DNA from: Flammula alnicola
Taxonomy: Eukaryota; Basidiomycota; Agaricomycetes; Agaricales; Strophariaceae
Length of the DNA stretch: 64,000 nt
Direction: 5' to 3'
NCBI GenBank assembly: GCA_015499995.1
Contig: JADNRV010000046.1
Location: forward strand, 124,001 to 188,000
Below are positions 22,111 through 32,940 of the stretch, piece after piece. Under the pieces are notes generated by a model. It worked only from the letters and a program-made list of their open reading frames with translations, searched no databases and was not told the DNA's origin. Each line of letters starts with the position of its first letter. Within the stretch, counting starts at the first letter, position 1. The position numbers and the translations under genes are program-made.

Positions 22111-22506
22111 GGAGTTGAGGATGGAGGAGGAGATGTACTGGAGCAATTACTATATAACCTGCAAATACAGCAGCTTGCGTATTCTCCCCGACGCGTGTCC
22201 AGGTCGTGGGAACGTGATCCTTATCTAATCTTATCTGCAAGGTAGCTATTAGTGTTACGGAAACGTTCAGCTTCTAACTTAAAAATAAAATTTCTCTCTA
22301 CCAACTCTCCACCTCACAATAAGTATATGCGGCATGTCATATGAAGGATTCCCCAATATATAATCCGCCCAACAGTATACTGCGAGACATTTGATAAACC
22401 CACAAGCTCCAAGTCACGCCGGAAACAAAGCATGGAGCGACGATAATCGATCCGAGCCGACTTCAACTCCGGGTTACCCCAAGTTTCTTGAGCCTTAACC
22501 ACCATC
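22111..22506. promoter_or_regulatory. Divergent promoter region of proteasome alpha-5 and inositol monophosphatase
   Basis: The two start codons lie 396 bp apart on opposite strands, so both promoters must lie here. I see no certain TATA box and no match I would call a proteasome (Rpn4-type) element. Confidence 0.5.
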
Positions 22507-23836
22507 ATGTCCGACCTCCACGAGTTATCATCTCAAGATTTTCGCGCTATACTCGTATTTACAACCGGTCTTGCTCGCAGGGCGGGTGATCTCATCCTTG
22601 AAGGTTCTGCTGCGATCCAGTCCGCTTCTTCGGAGTCCGGTGTCGGCGAAAAGAAGAACTCTGTTGACTTGGTGACCGAGTACGACGTTAAGGTTGAAGA
22701 GTTGGTCAAGAATGAGCTGAAAACTCAGTTCCCAACTTTTTCTTTGTAAGTTCTACGGATGTTTTATGGGTCATGCTACGGATCACTGATGTTACTGAGA
22801 TAGCATTGGAGAAGAATCATATGCAGCCGGTTCCCGTCCACCGTTAACAGATGCACCTACATTCTGTGTCGATCCAATAGGTGCGCGAGACCATCTCTTC
22901 TTTCTGCTTCTCCGAAGCTCGCTTAACGTTATCTAGATGGTACAACCAATTTCATCCACGGGTTTCCTTTCGTCTGCATTTCCATCGGACTCATTTACAA
23001 GCGACGTCCTATTCTCGGAGTTATCTTCAACCCTTCCTTGATCATCTCGTAAGTGGACTGAAAGCACTTTGCAAGCACGAATGTTTCTGATGCAATTAAA
23101 TCGCAGTATAGTGGAATCACAGGACATGGTTCGTTCCTTACGCGCGGATTGACCGCCCAGCCTCAGAGATTGCCATTGTCGACCCCTAAACCTTTGCCTT
23201 CTCTGAGTCAAGCACTCATCGGTAAATTTTGTTGGCGCTCTTTACTTTTGCTTTCATCTAACAGTCTCTATGTAGCGGTTGAATGGGGCTCAGATCGCAA
23301 GTTGAGTACGATCTCAGCGAAGGCCGATTCATTCTCTCGCTTGGCCGGAAATCCCGCTCAGGGCGTCTTTGGCGGAAAGATGGCACATTCTCTTCGTTCA
23401 ATAGGCAGCGCTGCCCTCAACTATGCTCTAGTAGCCCAGGGCGGTCTTGATTTATACTGGTATACATTTTATCGTCTCCCCTTCCTGATCATGATACTAA
23501 GATATATTATGAATTAGGGAGATTGGATGTTGGCCTTGGGATGTATGCGCTGGAATTGTCATAGCGCAAGAGGCCGGAGGTATAGTGACAGGGTCTCATG
23601 ATGTTTTCGCAGCAACTTCCGACAAGGATTTCGGCGCTATGACGGAGGAAATACTTACTGGAAGGAAATATATCGTTGTTCGCGCGATTGGTGATACAAA
23701 TGTGAGATTGTCTTCCATCTACCTCTTTGCTTTATTAATGTCTCCCACTCGCTTCCAGGAAGAAAAATGTTCCGACGCTCAGAAACGAATCATAAAGGAG
23801 TTTTACGCCACTGTAGAAGACGTCGATGCGAACTAA
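22507..23836 (+). CDS. INM1: Inositol-1-monophosphatase
   Basis: Seven exons: 22507-22745, 22804-22880, 22937-23048, 23112-23221, 23276-23459, 23518-23701 and 23759-23836 (327 residues). The metal-binding motifs of the IMPase family are present: FIGEES (Glu ligand), [14 protein letters not shown] (second metal-binding box) and [18 protein letters not shown] (third). The enzyme removes phosphate from inositol monophosphates using Mg2+ and is lithium-sensitive in known members. It feeds inositol to phosphoinositide synthesis. Length is slightly above the yeast enzyme. For exon 4 the acceptor at 23110-23111 is needed to keep [10 protein letters not shown] in frame, rather than the AG five bases earlier. 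Confidence 0.93.
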
Positions 23837-24851
23837 ATCAGTCAAATAGCAACTATATCAGCCATCAATAGACCACATAGATCCACACGCTTGCGCCACA
23901 CAAATTATCTTGAAGAATTATCGTCATCGAAACCTTTCAAAAATATATTCGCGTGTCTTGCACGAGAGGTGATCTTCTTGCGCCACCCAATACACTACCA
24001 CATGATACACAACTACATGGTTTGTGCGTAACAGCAAAGAAGCCAGAGATTCCAAGGTCTGAATAAGGAGCCTTCCTCTGGACTCCGTATTTTTTCCCGT
24101 GAGGTTATAGCTGATATTCTCGCATATTTTACAGAGAACTCCTTTGAAGACTTCTTTCCAAAACACGCAACAGTCCAACTTGTCTGCGAGTTGCCGATAT
24201 GCCATGGCGTATCTCAATGCAAATTTACCAAGTAACTGAGCCAAATCGAAGCCTAAGCATTGGGTGAAGGTTTTTGTTAAGCTATAATGGAGCTAGACGC
24301 GTCGGAATGACGCGATAGTGTCACGTCACGTGATTCAACACCCTGTGACCACACTCAAATCGTGGGGTACTATCGTCCTTACACCCTTACCATTATTGAC
24401 GATGACTAGCACACAGAGGCGATCTCAGACGAGTCGCAATAGACCCATGTCTATCATTTCTCCATAAAACCCGATGTAATCGCATTTTGTTCTGTTATAT
24501 CCTTGTGTTTTCCTTCTCACATTCTCCACAGTGTTCCCCGTATAGTGTGCAGCATGTACGCTTCTATTCACACCGGCGACTCCAGACCCCTCTTCCATTT
24601 TCCCATCACAACATATATTGCAGGCACCTCCACAGGACGCCAAGATGCTGTCTCCGGTCCGCCAACACGGTCCGCCGCGTAACGTTCTCAGAATGGAGGG
24701 TCATATGACGGCAAATTAATCCTTCTGAATCTCAACTATCGTTATACCTCGTGGATTGGAGAATAAAATAACGATGGATTATTTGAACAAACAAAGCTGA
24801 CGTTGTTGTTGCTTCTCTTCTCGCCCTCGACCGAACTAACGCGCTTCTGCC
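23837..24851. other. Intergenic region upstream of the sugar transporter
   Basis: No gene is supported; a 106-residue minus-strand frame (23924-24244) lacks any motif. A CACGTG E-box-like palindrome lies at about 24327 in GTCACGTCACGTGATT. The transporter promoter must lie at the right end. Confidence 0.4.
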
Positions 24852-27616
24852 ATGACGGCGACGAGAGCAATCCCAACAAATCGCTATGCCATTCAACTGG
24901 CAATATTCATTGCCTTCGGTATGTCTTCAATCCATCCTCGTACCGTTAATCTGAAATCATTCCCCAGGTGGTAAGCATGTGTCTGAAAACTAAAAATATA
25001 ATCAGTAAGCACCTCACCAGTTGCAGTGCATAACACAAACTAATGCTGTCGACCGTCTTACAGACCTGAGCCTTGACTTCAACAGGATTCCTGTTTGGTT
25101 ACGACATTGGTGTCATATCAGTCAGTGCATGGTGTAGTCACCTTTGGGGGAATACTGAGAATTCTTCAGGGATGTCTGATCATGCCAGACTTCGTTCGCC
25201 GTTTCGGTCAAGTAGACGAGAACGGCCAACATTTCCTCTCGAGCTCAAGGCAGTCAATCATCACTTCACTTTTATCTGCCGGGTTAGTTGTCATTCGATT
25301 ATCACACGACATTGTTAGTTAACCTTGCTTGTGGACCCATCACAATCATTTAGGACCTTTGTGTATGTTAAGAAATTTACCACCATGCCATCTGAGTCTG
25401 GTCACTAAAATTCTTTCAGAGGAGCTCTTGCGCAAGCTTTTACTTCCGATCGTTTTGGGCGTCGAGGCTCTATCCTGATCTGGGCGGCAGTTTTTACCGT
25501 TGGAGTCACCATTCAAACAGCAACTGAATTTTCCATCGTTCAGTTGACCATTGGAAGATTCATTGCAGGCTTGGGTGTAGGTGCTCTGTCAGGTATGCCT
25601 ACACACATTCCATTGAAAAAGGAAAGGAAATGTTAAACTCATCACAATCGTGCTATTTCAGCTATTGTTCCGTAAATGGGTCTTATACTATGCTTGAATC
25701 AAGGCTCATGTTGTTTTCCAGGTTATACAATGGCGAGACATCTCCAAAGGCCTTGAGAGGAGCGATGCTAGTGCTCTACCAACTTCAGATTATCATCGGG
25801 CAAGTTACAATCTACTCAATTCTATTCAGGCATCTAACAAGTATCTTAACATTTTAGAATATTTTTGAGTTATATACTGGACCTTGCGACGCACAATATC
25901 AAAAACTCGGCTTCTTGGCGAGTTCCCGTGGGCTTACAACTTCTTTTGGGGCTAGTCTTGCTTTCTGGTGTTTTCTTTTTGCCGGAATCTCCGTATGTGC
26001 TACTTTCGATGCTTCTCGTATTGGATAGCTCAACATCTCTTGGTGTTGTTTAGTCGTCATCTTCTTGGAACGGGTAGACGCGCTGAGGCTAGGACTGTTC
26101 TTGCAACGTTGAACAGTGTGCCTGAGGACGACGGCCTCGTCGATGAGCTCGTTGGTGAGCTTGAATTCGCCATCAATGCAGAAAACGAAGGCGGCAAGGC
26201 AACCTGGGCCGAATGCTTCTCAAGCAGGAACAATCTCTGGAAACGTACCTTAAACGGTATGATGCTCCAGTTCATACAACAGCTCAATGGCCAGAACTTC
26301 TACTGTGAGTCATCGCTTGAGAAGCAGATTCTCATTTGCTGACTCTGTTCATATCTAGACTACTACGGAGATACTTTCTTTCAAAGCGCCGGCACCGAGT
26401 GAGTATTTTAGCGATGTAAGTACATAGCTAGTATATCTAATGTGTTCTTCAGATTATCTCCTTACGTGATTCAAGTGATCTTGGGTGCCGTATCCGTTGT
26501 TGGCACCGTTCCTGCGTTGGTTAGTAGCATACATCTCTTACTTTCGTATACATCCTGACATAGTTTCATAGTATCTCATTGAATCTTGGGGTCGTCGGCG
26601 AGTAAGCAAATTTCGTCTCGAGGCCTCAAATTGTATTTAAGGAAACCTTCGGGCCTGTAGTCTCTCCTGACCGGTGCGCTTATGGAGGCGGCGTGTTCCC
26701 TCATTGTAAGTGACGATCCAATGAAACCTTGAGACGTTAATTATTGAATCCAACCAGGCTGGTTTGGTCGGTCACTTCACCCTAGCCCCTACAGGAACTC
26801 CGAAGAACCTACTCACCAAGCGCAATAAACAAGGCGGTAAGCCGCCTTTGTTTCTTCAACTTGCTCTTGATTAATCCTGTGTAATTGACTAGGTGATACA
26901 CTAATCGCATTTGCTGTCCTTCATGTCTTTTCATTCTCCATCTTCTGGGGCCCAACTCCGTAAGTTGATCTTAACTACTGTATTTATACGACTTGCTCAT
27001 CCTCGGCCATGCATCATCCAGGTGGGTCTATCTGGGTATGTGCTCAATTTTTCAATTTGATGAGGTATGTTGTTCACAACCTCAATAGGTGAATCGTTCC
27101 CTCTCCGCGTACGACCCAAAAGTATTGCGTTGGGTAGCGCAACTAATTGGTTCGTCTTGATATTCCTGGACAATTCCGTTGGTGGCTGATGCATGAATAT
27201 GTGGTAATTAGGCTCTGGAATTTCCTTCTTTCCTTCTTTGCCCCGAGGATAGCTGTCAGGTAAAATCTAGGATAACATTTTCTTTGAACATAAATCCTAA
27301 AATCTACTAGGATCGGGCCACTGATTTTGTTGATCTTCTTTGGAATGCTGTTATTCGGATACGTATATGTATACCTTTTCATCCCGGAGACAAGAGGGCT
27401 CACTCTGGAAGAGGTAAATACCAACTAGTACCAACTATTCAGTGACGTGACTATATCTGACTTGTTTTTCAGGTTGATGAAATGTACCGAGCTGGTATCA
27501 AACCATGGCACTCGGCTGACTGGAAACCTCATCTTGGTGAAGAAGCCCATCAACGAGCACTCAAAGAACTAGAGCAACAAGGAGACGAGAAACGGAGCTC
27601 CCCAATCTCAGATTAA
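24852..27616 (+). CDS. MFS sugar (hexose-type) transporter
   Basis: Twenty-one exons are deduced: 24852-24918, 24968-24970, 25086-25120, 25170-25282, 25354-25362, 25420-25592, 25662-25671, 25722-25799, 25858-25992, 26054-26304, 26359-26398, 26453-26519, 26572-26601, 26661-26705, 26758-26836, 26893-26959, 27022-27035, 27089-27149, 27212-27259, 27311-27413 and 27473-27616. The product is 523 residues with 12 predicted membrane spans. Sugar-porter signatures occur in order: [15 protein letters not shown] in span 1, [42 protein letters not shown], and [15 protein letters not shown] at the end of span 12. It should import hexoses by proton symport at the plasma membrane. Oddities are micro-exons of 3, 9, 10 and 14 nt and a GC-AG intron (25800-25857, donor GCAAGT). 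Confidence 0.92.
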
Positions 27617-27719
27617 GTTGCGAGGAACTTGGATGACGGCAGCTACATTTTTACGCTTGACTATTTCGCAATGTCGCAATGACAGTGTACTCGGTACATG
27701 TTAACGTATATTGACGACA

Positions 27720-30700
27720 TCATTGAGAAAACAACGTCACTTTCCCTTCGCCGTTGCTGAAAGGTATAACGAACGCTCCAGCTTCCTCAACCAGCGCAGG
27801 TGGTGCTCGTAAAGCTCCTATGCCAGGCAGCGAAGCCTTCTGCTGGATAACCAACCGTCCATTGGATGCCAAGGCAGCGTCACTTGTGCCATCGGCAGTA
27901 GCGCTCACGGTCAAGGCGACAGAGTTGGATCGAGGATCGAGTTCGACCATAGAGAACGCACCGGCATCCAACGTGAGCAAGCTCCCGAGGGGCGCAATAT
28001 ATATTCGCCTACGTACTGAATCGCGAACTTGAACTTGAATCGTCGGCGAAGTCGAGATGACATTACCGCCAAATACTTGCCATCCGAAGTCTGGGTGGTC
28101 GATGATATATGTTCCCATACCCATTGCATGACCTGAAAAGTTGGGTCCATAATCTCCAGAGTAGCCGTCCCACTTTAAGGTGTCTTCAAACGAATGGAAA
28201 GATGCTGATGCAAATCCACCTTGGTCGATATTGGAAAGTGGTCCGCTCAGTCCAGCGAAGCCAACACGGAGGAGGTAGAAATCAGAAGGAGACGTTTGGA
28301 ATTCGGAGATCAATGGGAGAGCATTAAGGCCGCTGCCGTAGTGATGGATCTGACGTTCGATGCGTTGCAATTTTCCACCATAAATGTTGTCCCTGTGAAG
28401 AAAGGGGTCAGGAGGTCGTTCACGAAACTTCAGCAAAGCATCAATACTCACCAGTATCGTCTGGCATTGCCATTATAACCCCAATGGGCGATAAGAGGTT
28501 GATAAGCAAGTATAGAATTCAACGTGTTTGCTGCCGTCGCGTTATTGCCAAAATACTTGCTCCAAGCGTAGACACCTTCTTGTCCTGTGGAGTCCCATGC
28601 CATTTCCGATCCAAATCTGCGAGAAAGAAGATAAGTAGACGTTTTGGAAGCCGAACATATTTCCTTCTGAACTCACGGATAACGCTCGCCTGCCCAAACA
28701 GTAGCGCGACTTTTCATCCTGCTCTCCACTAACGTCGCATTGGCGGTCAGACCCTCGCGCTTCAAATCGTCCAGCAGGTAAAGCAAGACGGTTTCTCCCA
28801 TAAGGCCGTCACCGGCATAGCCCACTTGTCCATTTGTCATTGTTAGCGTTGTAAGGACGGCCTGGTTAAGGTACCATTCCCATGTGTGAATCTTGGCGAG
28901 ACCAGGGTAATTGCGAGCGACGCGGATAATGCCCAGTATGCTGCGGTGACGTGGACGTAGTCATATGCACGGTCCGTCGCAAACGAAGCGGCTTGATTCC
29001 AGGACCACCAGTTACTCCAGTCGATCGATGAAGGATATGTATAGTTGGGCACAAGAGCGGGTTGGTAGAAGTAGACCGCCTAGAAATCATGATTAGAAGT
29101 GTTGCGCAAGGCCCTTAAGCTATATGCACCTTTTTGACTGACCCTTGACACAATAGGCTTCAATTAGATAAAGAAATTCCACAAAAGATATCCACGTACC
29201 ATCTGCATTCTGTAAAGAAACCCCATAGCGTCTGTTCAATGAATTGTTCCATTTTGGCCACCTCAGCTGCGTTGGGCTGTACGTATTGCTTCATCGAGGC
29301 GGCGAGCCACGAACCTGCCCCAGCCTCGTCGCTCAAACCTGGGATCCAAGCTCTTGGGTCGTTTTGAACGATCGCATTAACCTCTCGATCATAGCTGATA
29401 ACAGATGGCGACCTTCTGAAAGGATCGATTGTCGAATTAAACCATTGAGATGTCGTTAAAAAGGAGCCCAAGTCGCTAACAGCGTCAGTTGCGGCCTTGG
29501 TCAGGTAATAGTGAACCGTCTGCACTATCCCATCCGCATATACGATAGACAAACGAGCCCTACCCCAGGCATGGGCTGTGATGTCGTATCCAACCCAAGA
29601 GGGCGTCTTCGCGTCTGCATTAGCCAACCACGTTAATGCTCCAGCAGGCGATACTGAAATCGATTGGACAGGCGAAGAGTAGTTGAGGAAGAGCTTCGTG
29701 ACTAGGTCTGCTGAGATGATATACCCAGGTACGGCGGCGGCAACAGGGCGATTGGCGGATTGCACAACTTGATCTATTTGCCGAATCGAGGGAGCCAAAC
29801 GGAACTGAATACCATATGTTCGAGTTTCGCCTGGTTGTAGGACAGCGGATGTGGGTGAGTTCCATGGAGTAACTTTGGCCCATTCGTTCTGGGCATAAGC
29901 GAGGGTATGGAACTGCCATTCGTACAAGCCTTCGAATGTTTGTGATTGGTAGTACGGTGCTGCAGACGTAGACTCCGGTAGGAACCTCCAACCCTCCAAA
30001 GGAGAGTTCCCGACCGGTAACACGACGAGGGGTGGAAGCGTTCCCAACAAAGGGGTGACTTGCACGTAACCTGCATCTTGACCGATATAAGGATCGAAAA
30101 GGCTGCACAGTTGGTTTGTTTCTGCGGCTGTACGACCGGTGAATATCTATAAAGAAATGTAAGGGACGATATAATTAATGCAAATGATGATTTTGTATAT
30201 ACGAACGTTGTTAAATTCCAAGGGCGCACCCAAAGCCCCGATTTCAACAGGAACTGTCTGAGAGTTCTGGACGGAAAAGAGCAGCTGCAACTGGTTGTCT
30301 TGGAGAACCCATTGCCGAGTGATGTTTAACAGAGAGTTCGAAGGTAGAGTGGGCGAAAGATTGGCAGCGGCCAGGGTAGTCCCAGAAATGGGTAATGGTA
30401 TGACAGCCTTGCGTGCAGTGGAACTATCTCCGTTAAGCCAAGTTGTAGATCCCGTTTTCCGAACGCGGAAAGTAATATCGCCGAGGTGGTAATTTCCATT
30501 GCTTTGTCGCAGAGACATTTGATCTGCCGGTATAAAATCGAAAACGGAGTTGTTCGCTCGAGGTTTGAGGGAATACAATGTCTGCGAATCCTTCACGAGC
30601 TGAACAGAAAAGATAGATGTGTTGAAAGAAATGAACCCATCGGCCAGACCAAGAGTGTTTGTCTGTGCCGACACATCCTGAGCCATGTAGGCTATGGTGA

Positions 30701-30793
30701 GAGGAAATAGCAAGTTCGTCAACGAGGGCAGCCTGTAAAAAGTTTGTAAGAGTCCAGTCGGAATAATTCTGCAACTCACATCTGCAGTCGCAT
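27720..30793 (-). CDS. Secreted glycosidase-like protein (DUF5695-type), one-base frameshift
   Basis: Seven exons: 30793-30780, 30732-30207, 30146-29200, 29157-29130, 29079-28677, 28616-28452 and 28392-27720. The coding sum is one base short of 919 codons. The N-terminus is a signal peptide (MRLQMLPSLTNLLFPLTIAY, cut near VSA). The N-terminal half is beta-rich. The C-terminal half has tryptophan- and tyrosine-rich helices (DWSNWWSWNQAA, then TWEWYLNQAV, then GYAGDGLMGETVLLYLLDDL, then AHWGYNGNARRYWDN), as in six-hairpin glycosidases. I believe the family is DUF5695, from memory. Near 28925-28935 the frame shifts by one between AAYWAL and RVARNYPGLA, both conserved-looking. The copy is therefore freshly broken, or the base call is wrong. 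Substrate unknown. Confidence 0.75.
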
Positions 30794-32589
30794 GATAATT
30801 CTGAGTGTCGGCTTAACAAGAAGAAAGAATTCCAGATTCACAATTGCAGCTGTGAAATCGCGCATTTTATAACTTCTCTATCGTCTGGCATAGAATAGAT
30901 GATTTCACAATTTTCCAGCACGCGGTTGTTGTCGCCCAAGTTCGCTTCGGTGATGCTGGTCATGCGCCTGCTGGTTCTGGAGCTTGGCGGCGCGAGCGGG
31001 TAGCCCTACCGGAGAAGCACGATGTCAAACTATTCCATATGCAAGGCATAGCTTGAAGGGAAGACAATATGATACATCTAGAGGTGTAATCTGGTGCAAG
31101 TAAGTCAATCTATGTCAATTCGGCGGCCGCAGGAGCAACAGGATACAACATATACAAATACTGACGCGACACACGCACATGACTCTGTGACCTCTGTGCA
31201 TGTGACCAGTCACAACCCAAAGTTGATCAGATCAAAGCTCGCTTTGATCCGGGTCTATGTAAGCGAAGATTAGATTAGATTACGCACGCCGCGTCCACCC
31301 CTTTCATATTGCAACGCGGCGCGCTTTCCTTTGTCTCGAGCTCATATATTAACGTAGCCTCTCGCCTCCTCTCTCTCTTCGTGTTCTCATATTTTCTATC
31401 TCACATAGCTTGATAGGTCAGACTATTTCTCCCGTGTTCTCATATTTTCTATCTCACATAGCTCGATAGGCTCTGCCTTAGAGCTTTTTATTCTCTCCCA
31501 CCCTTACCGCTTACCCTATTTCTTTCTTTTCTTCTTTTTTTCTCTTTCTTTTTGTCTTGTTTTTTCCGTACACTAGTCTCGTATGTTTACTACTCGCCTG
31601 TGCCGGCTTGAGCTTGGCCTCTCCCACTTCGCGTGGGAAGGAGTCTCGCGAGAGAGCTTTGGCAACGAAAAAAATATATTTTTCGACCCAAACCCCCCCG
31701 GACTCGTGTCTCGGCTCTGAGTCTCCCATCCAGGTGTTTTCCTGCTCACTTTCTTCTCACTCTTTACATATCTATTTTTAGCTACTTATCGGAGGCGGAC
31801 ATAGAATAGAGTCCTGCAAGTCTTTTTCATTGTTCAAGCATCCATCTGAAGAAACCTTCAGCACCATCTGCACACTTCCCAGTCTTCAGCTATGCCAATC
31901 ACTCGGCATATTCAAATTTATATTCCGGCCAATGCAAGATAAACACACACATGAGGACACCATATCTTCGTTGGCACATCCTCAGACGTCACGCTTTTTC
32001 ATGGTCCGGATACTAGAAAATCACTGAATTCTGTGTTTCGGACAATCCTTCACAGAATATTTTTGTCCAAGTGACAGCGAAAGAATGGCAATATAGAAAG
32101 CAAACGTTGGCCCAGGTCCATATGCATATGATGCCACTCGACATCGTAGACACGGTGGAAACGACCAGAAACGGTCCGCTATTAGTGCAACTTCTCCACC
32201 GCGGCCCGTTGAGGGTGCTGGAAGTTATAAGCACTCAGGATTAGGCATTCTTCAATTCAAGCACAAAACTGCAGACCGAGTTTCCTCCAGCCTTGTGGTC
32301 ACAAGCTTCAAATTGTCTCTGAAGTTTGTCTTTCTAGCCTGATTCAACTGCAACCCCAGTATCATTCACGAAAGGCAATGCTGTCTTGGGTTTGCCGTCT
32401 GTAGACGCAACAAGGTAACATGATTTGGTCATTACATTGTCACCCATGCTGATTCTTTCTTAGCTTCCGGCACATAAGGAATTCTCGATGAACACCAGAC
32501 CCCTTGACTGACGGATACCAACAGAGTCGTCAAGTCAACACCTTTTTTCAACAGGTAAATAGTCACAATTTATGATATGAAATGTTATC
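30794..32589. other. Intergenic region between the glycosidase-like gene and the retrotransposon
   Basis: Contains the promoter of the minus-strand glycosidase-like gene. It also has a perfect hairpin GATCAAAGC-TC-GCTTTGATC at 31230-31249, a duplicated 37-bp block (31381-31470) and a polypyrimidine stretch (about 31490-31565). Frames here are short and without domains. Confidence 0.45.
31381..31470. repeat. Direct duplication of a 37-bp block
   Basis: The block starting GTGTTCTCATATTTTCTATC occurs at 31381-31417 and 31434-31470. It differs at one position (T/C in AGCTTGATAGG versus AGCTCGATAGG), and the copies are 16 bp apart. The sequence is pyrimidine-rich, as in fungal core promoters, but no gene is seen downstream. 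Confidence 0.9.
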
Positions 32590-32594
32590 TAATG

Positions 32595-32878
32595 TGTGAC
32601 AATAGTGTGACTGATGTTCTCAGTAGAGGTAGTGACACACGGAATAGCTTAGAGTCTCCGAGAGATAACTAGGGTAAAGTCTCTGTTCGAAGGAAGCTAA
32701 GTATCTACGATAAATACATAGGGTTTATATAGTGTTTTAGAGTGGTCCGTGCTCTCTTTAAGAGAATGTGAAATTTGTAAGTCAAATGTGAGCGGAGAGA
32801 GAGAAAGAGGAACGGAAGTATATGTGTGGTAAACTAGATATGCTCGGTCCGTGTAGTGTGCGGTAGCCGACCGTCACA
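32595..32878 (-). repeat. 3' LTR of the Ty3/Gypsy element
   Basis: 284 bp, starting TGTGAC and ending GTCACA. It differs from the other LTR at three sites, each a CpG versus TpG (sense) change. A TATA-like box (CTATATAAACCC, sense) is near 32721-32733. The purine stretch just upstream on the sense strand (AGAAGGGCG) is the likely polypurine tract. Confidence 0.95.
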
Positions 32879-32940
32879 TACGCCCTTCTGCGGTATTACG
32901 AAGACCGCATATACGTCGTCCTGTCACCCAAGTGCGTGTC

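Noticed and set aside
29209..29262. Alternative intron in the glycosidase-like gene giving an NADG-type reading
   Set aside because: It leaves the next exon out of phase; the chosen exons join SVKK to AVYFYQP in frame.
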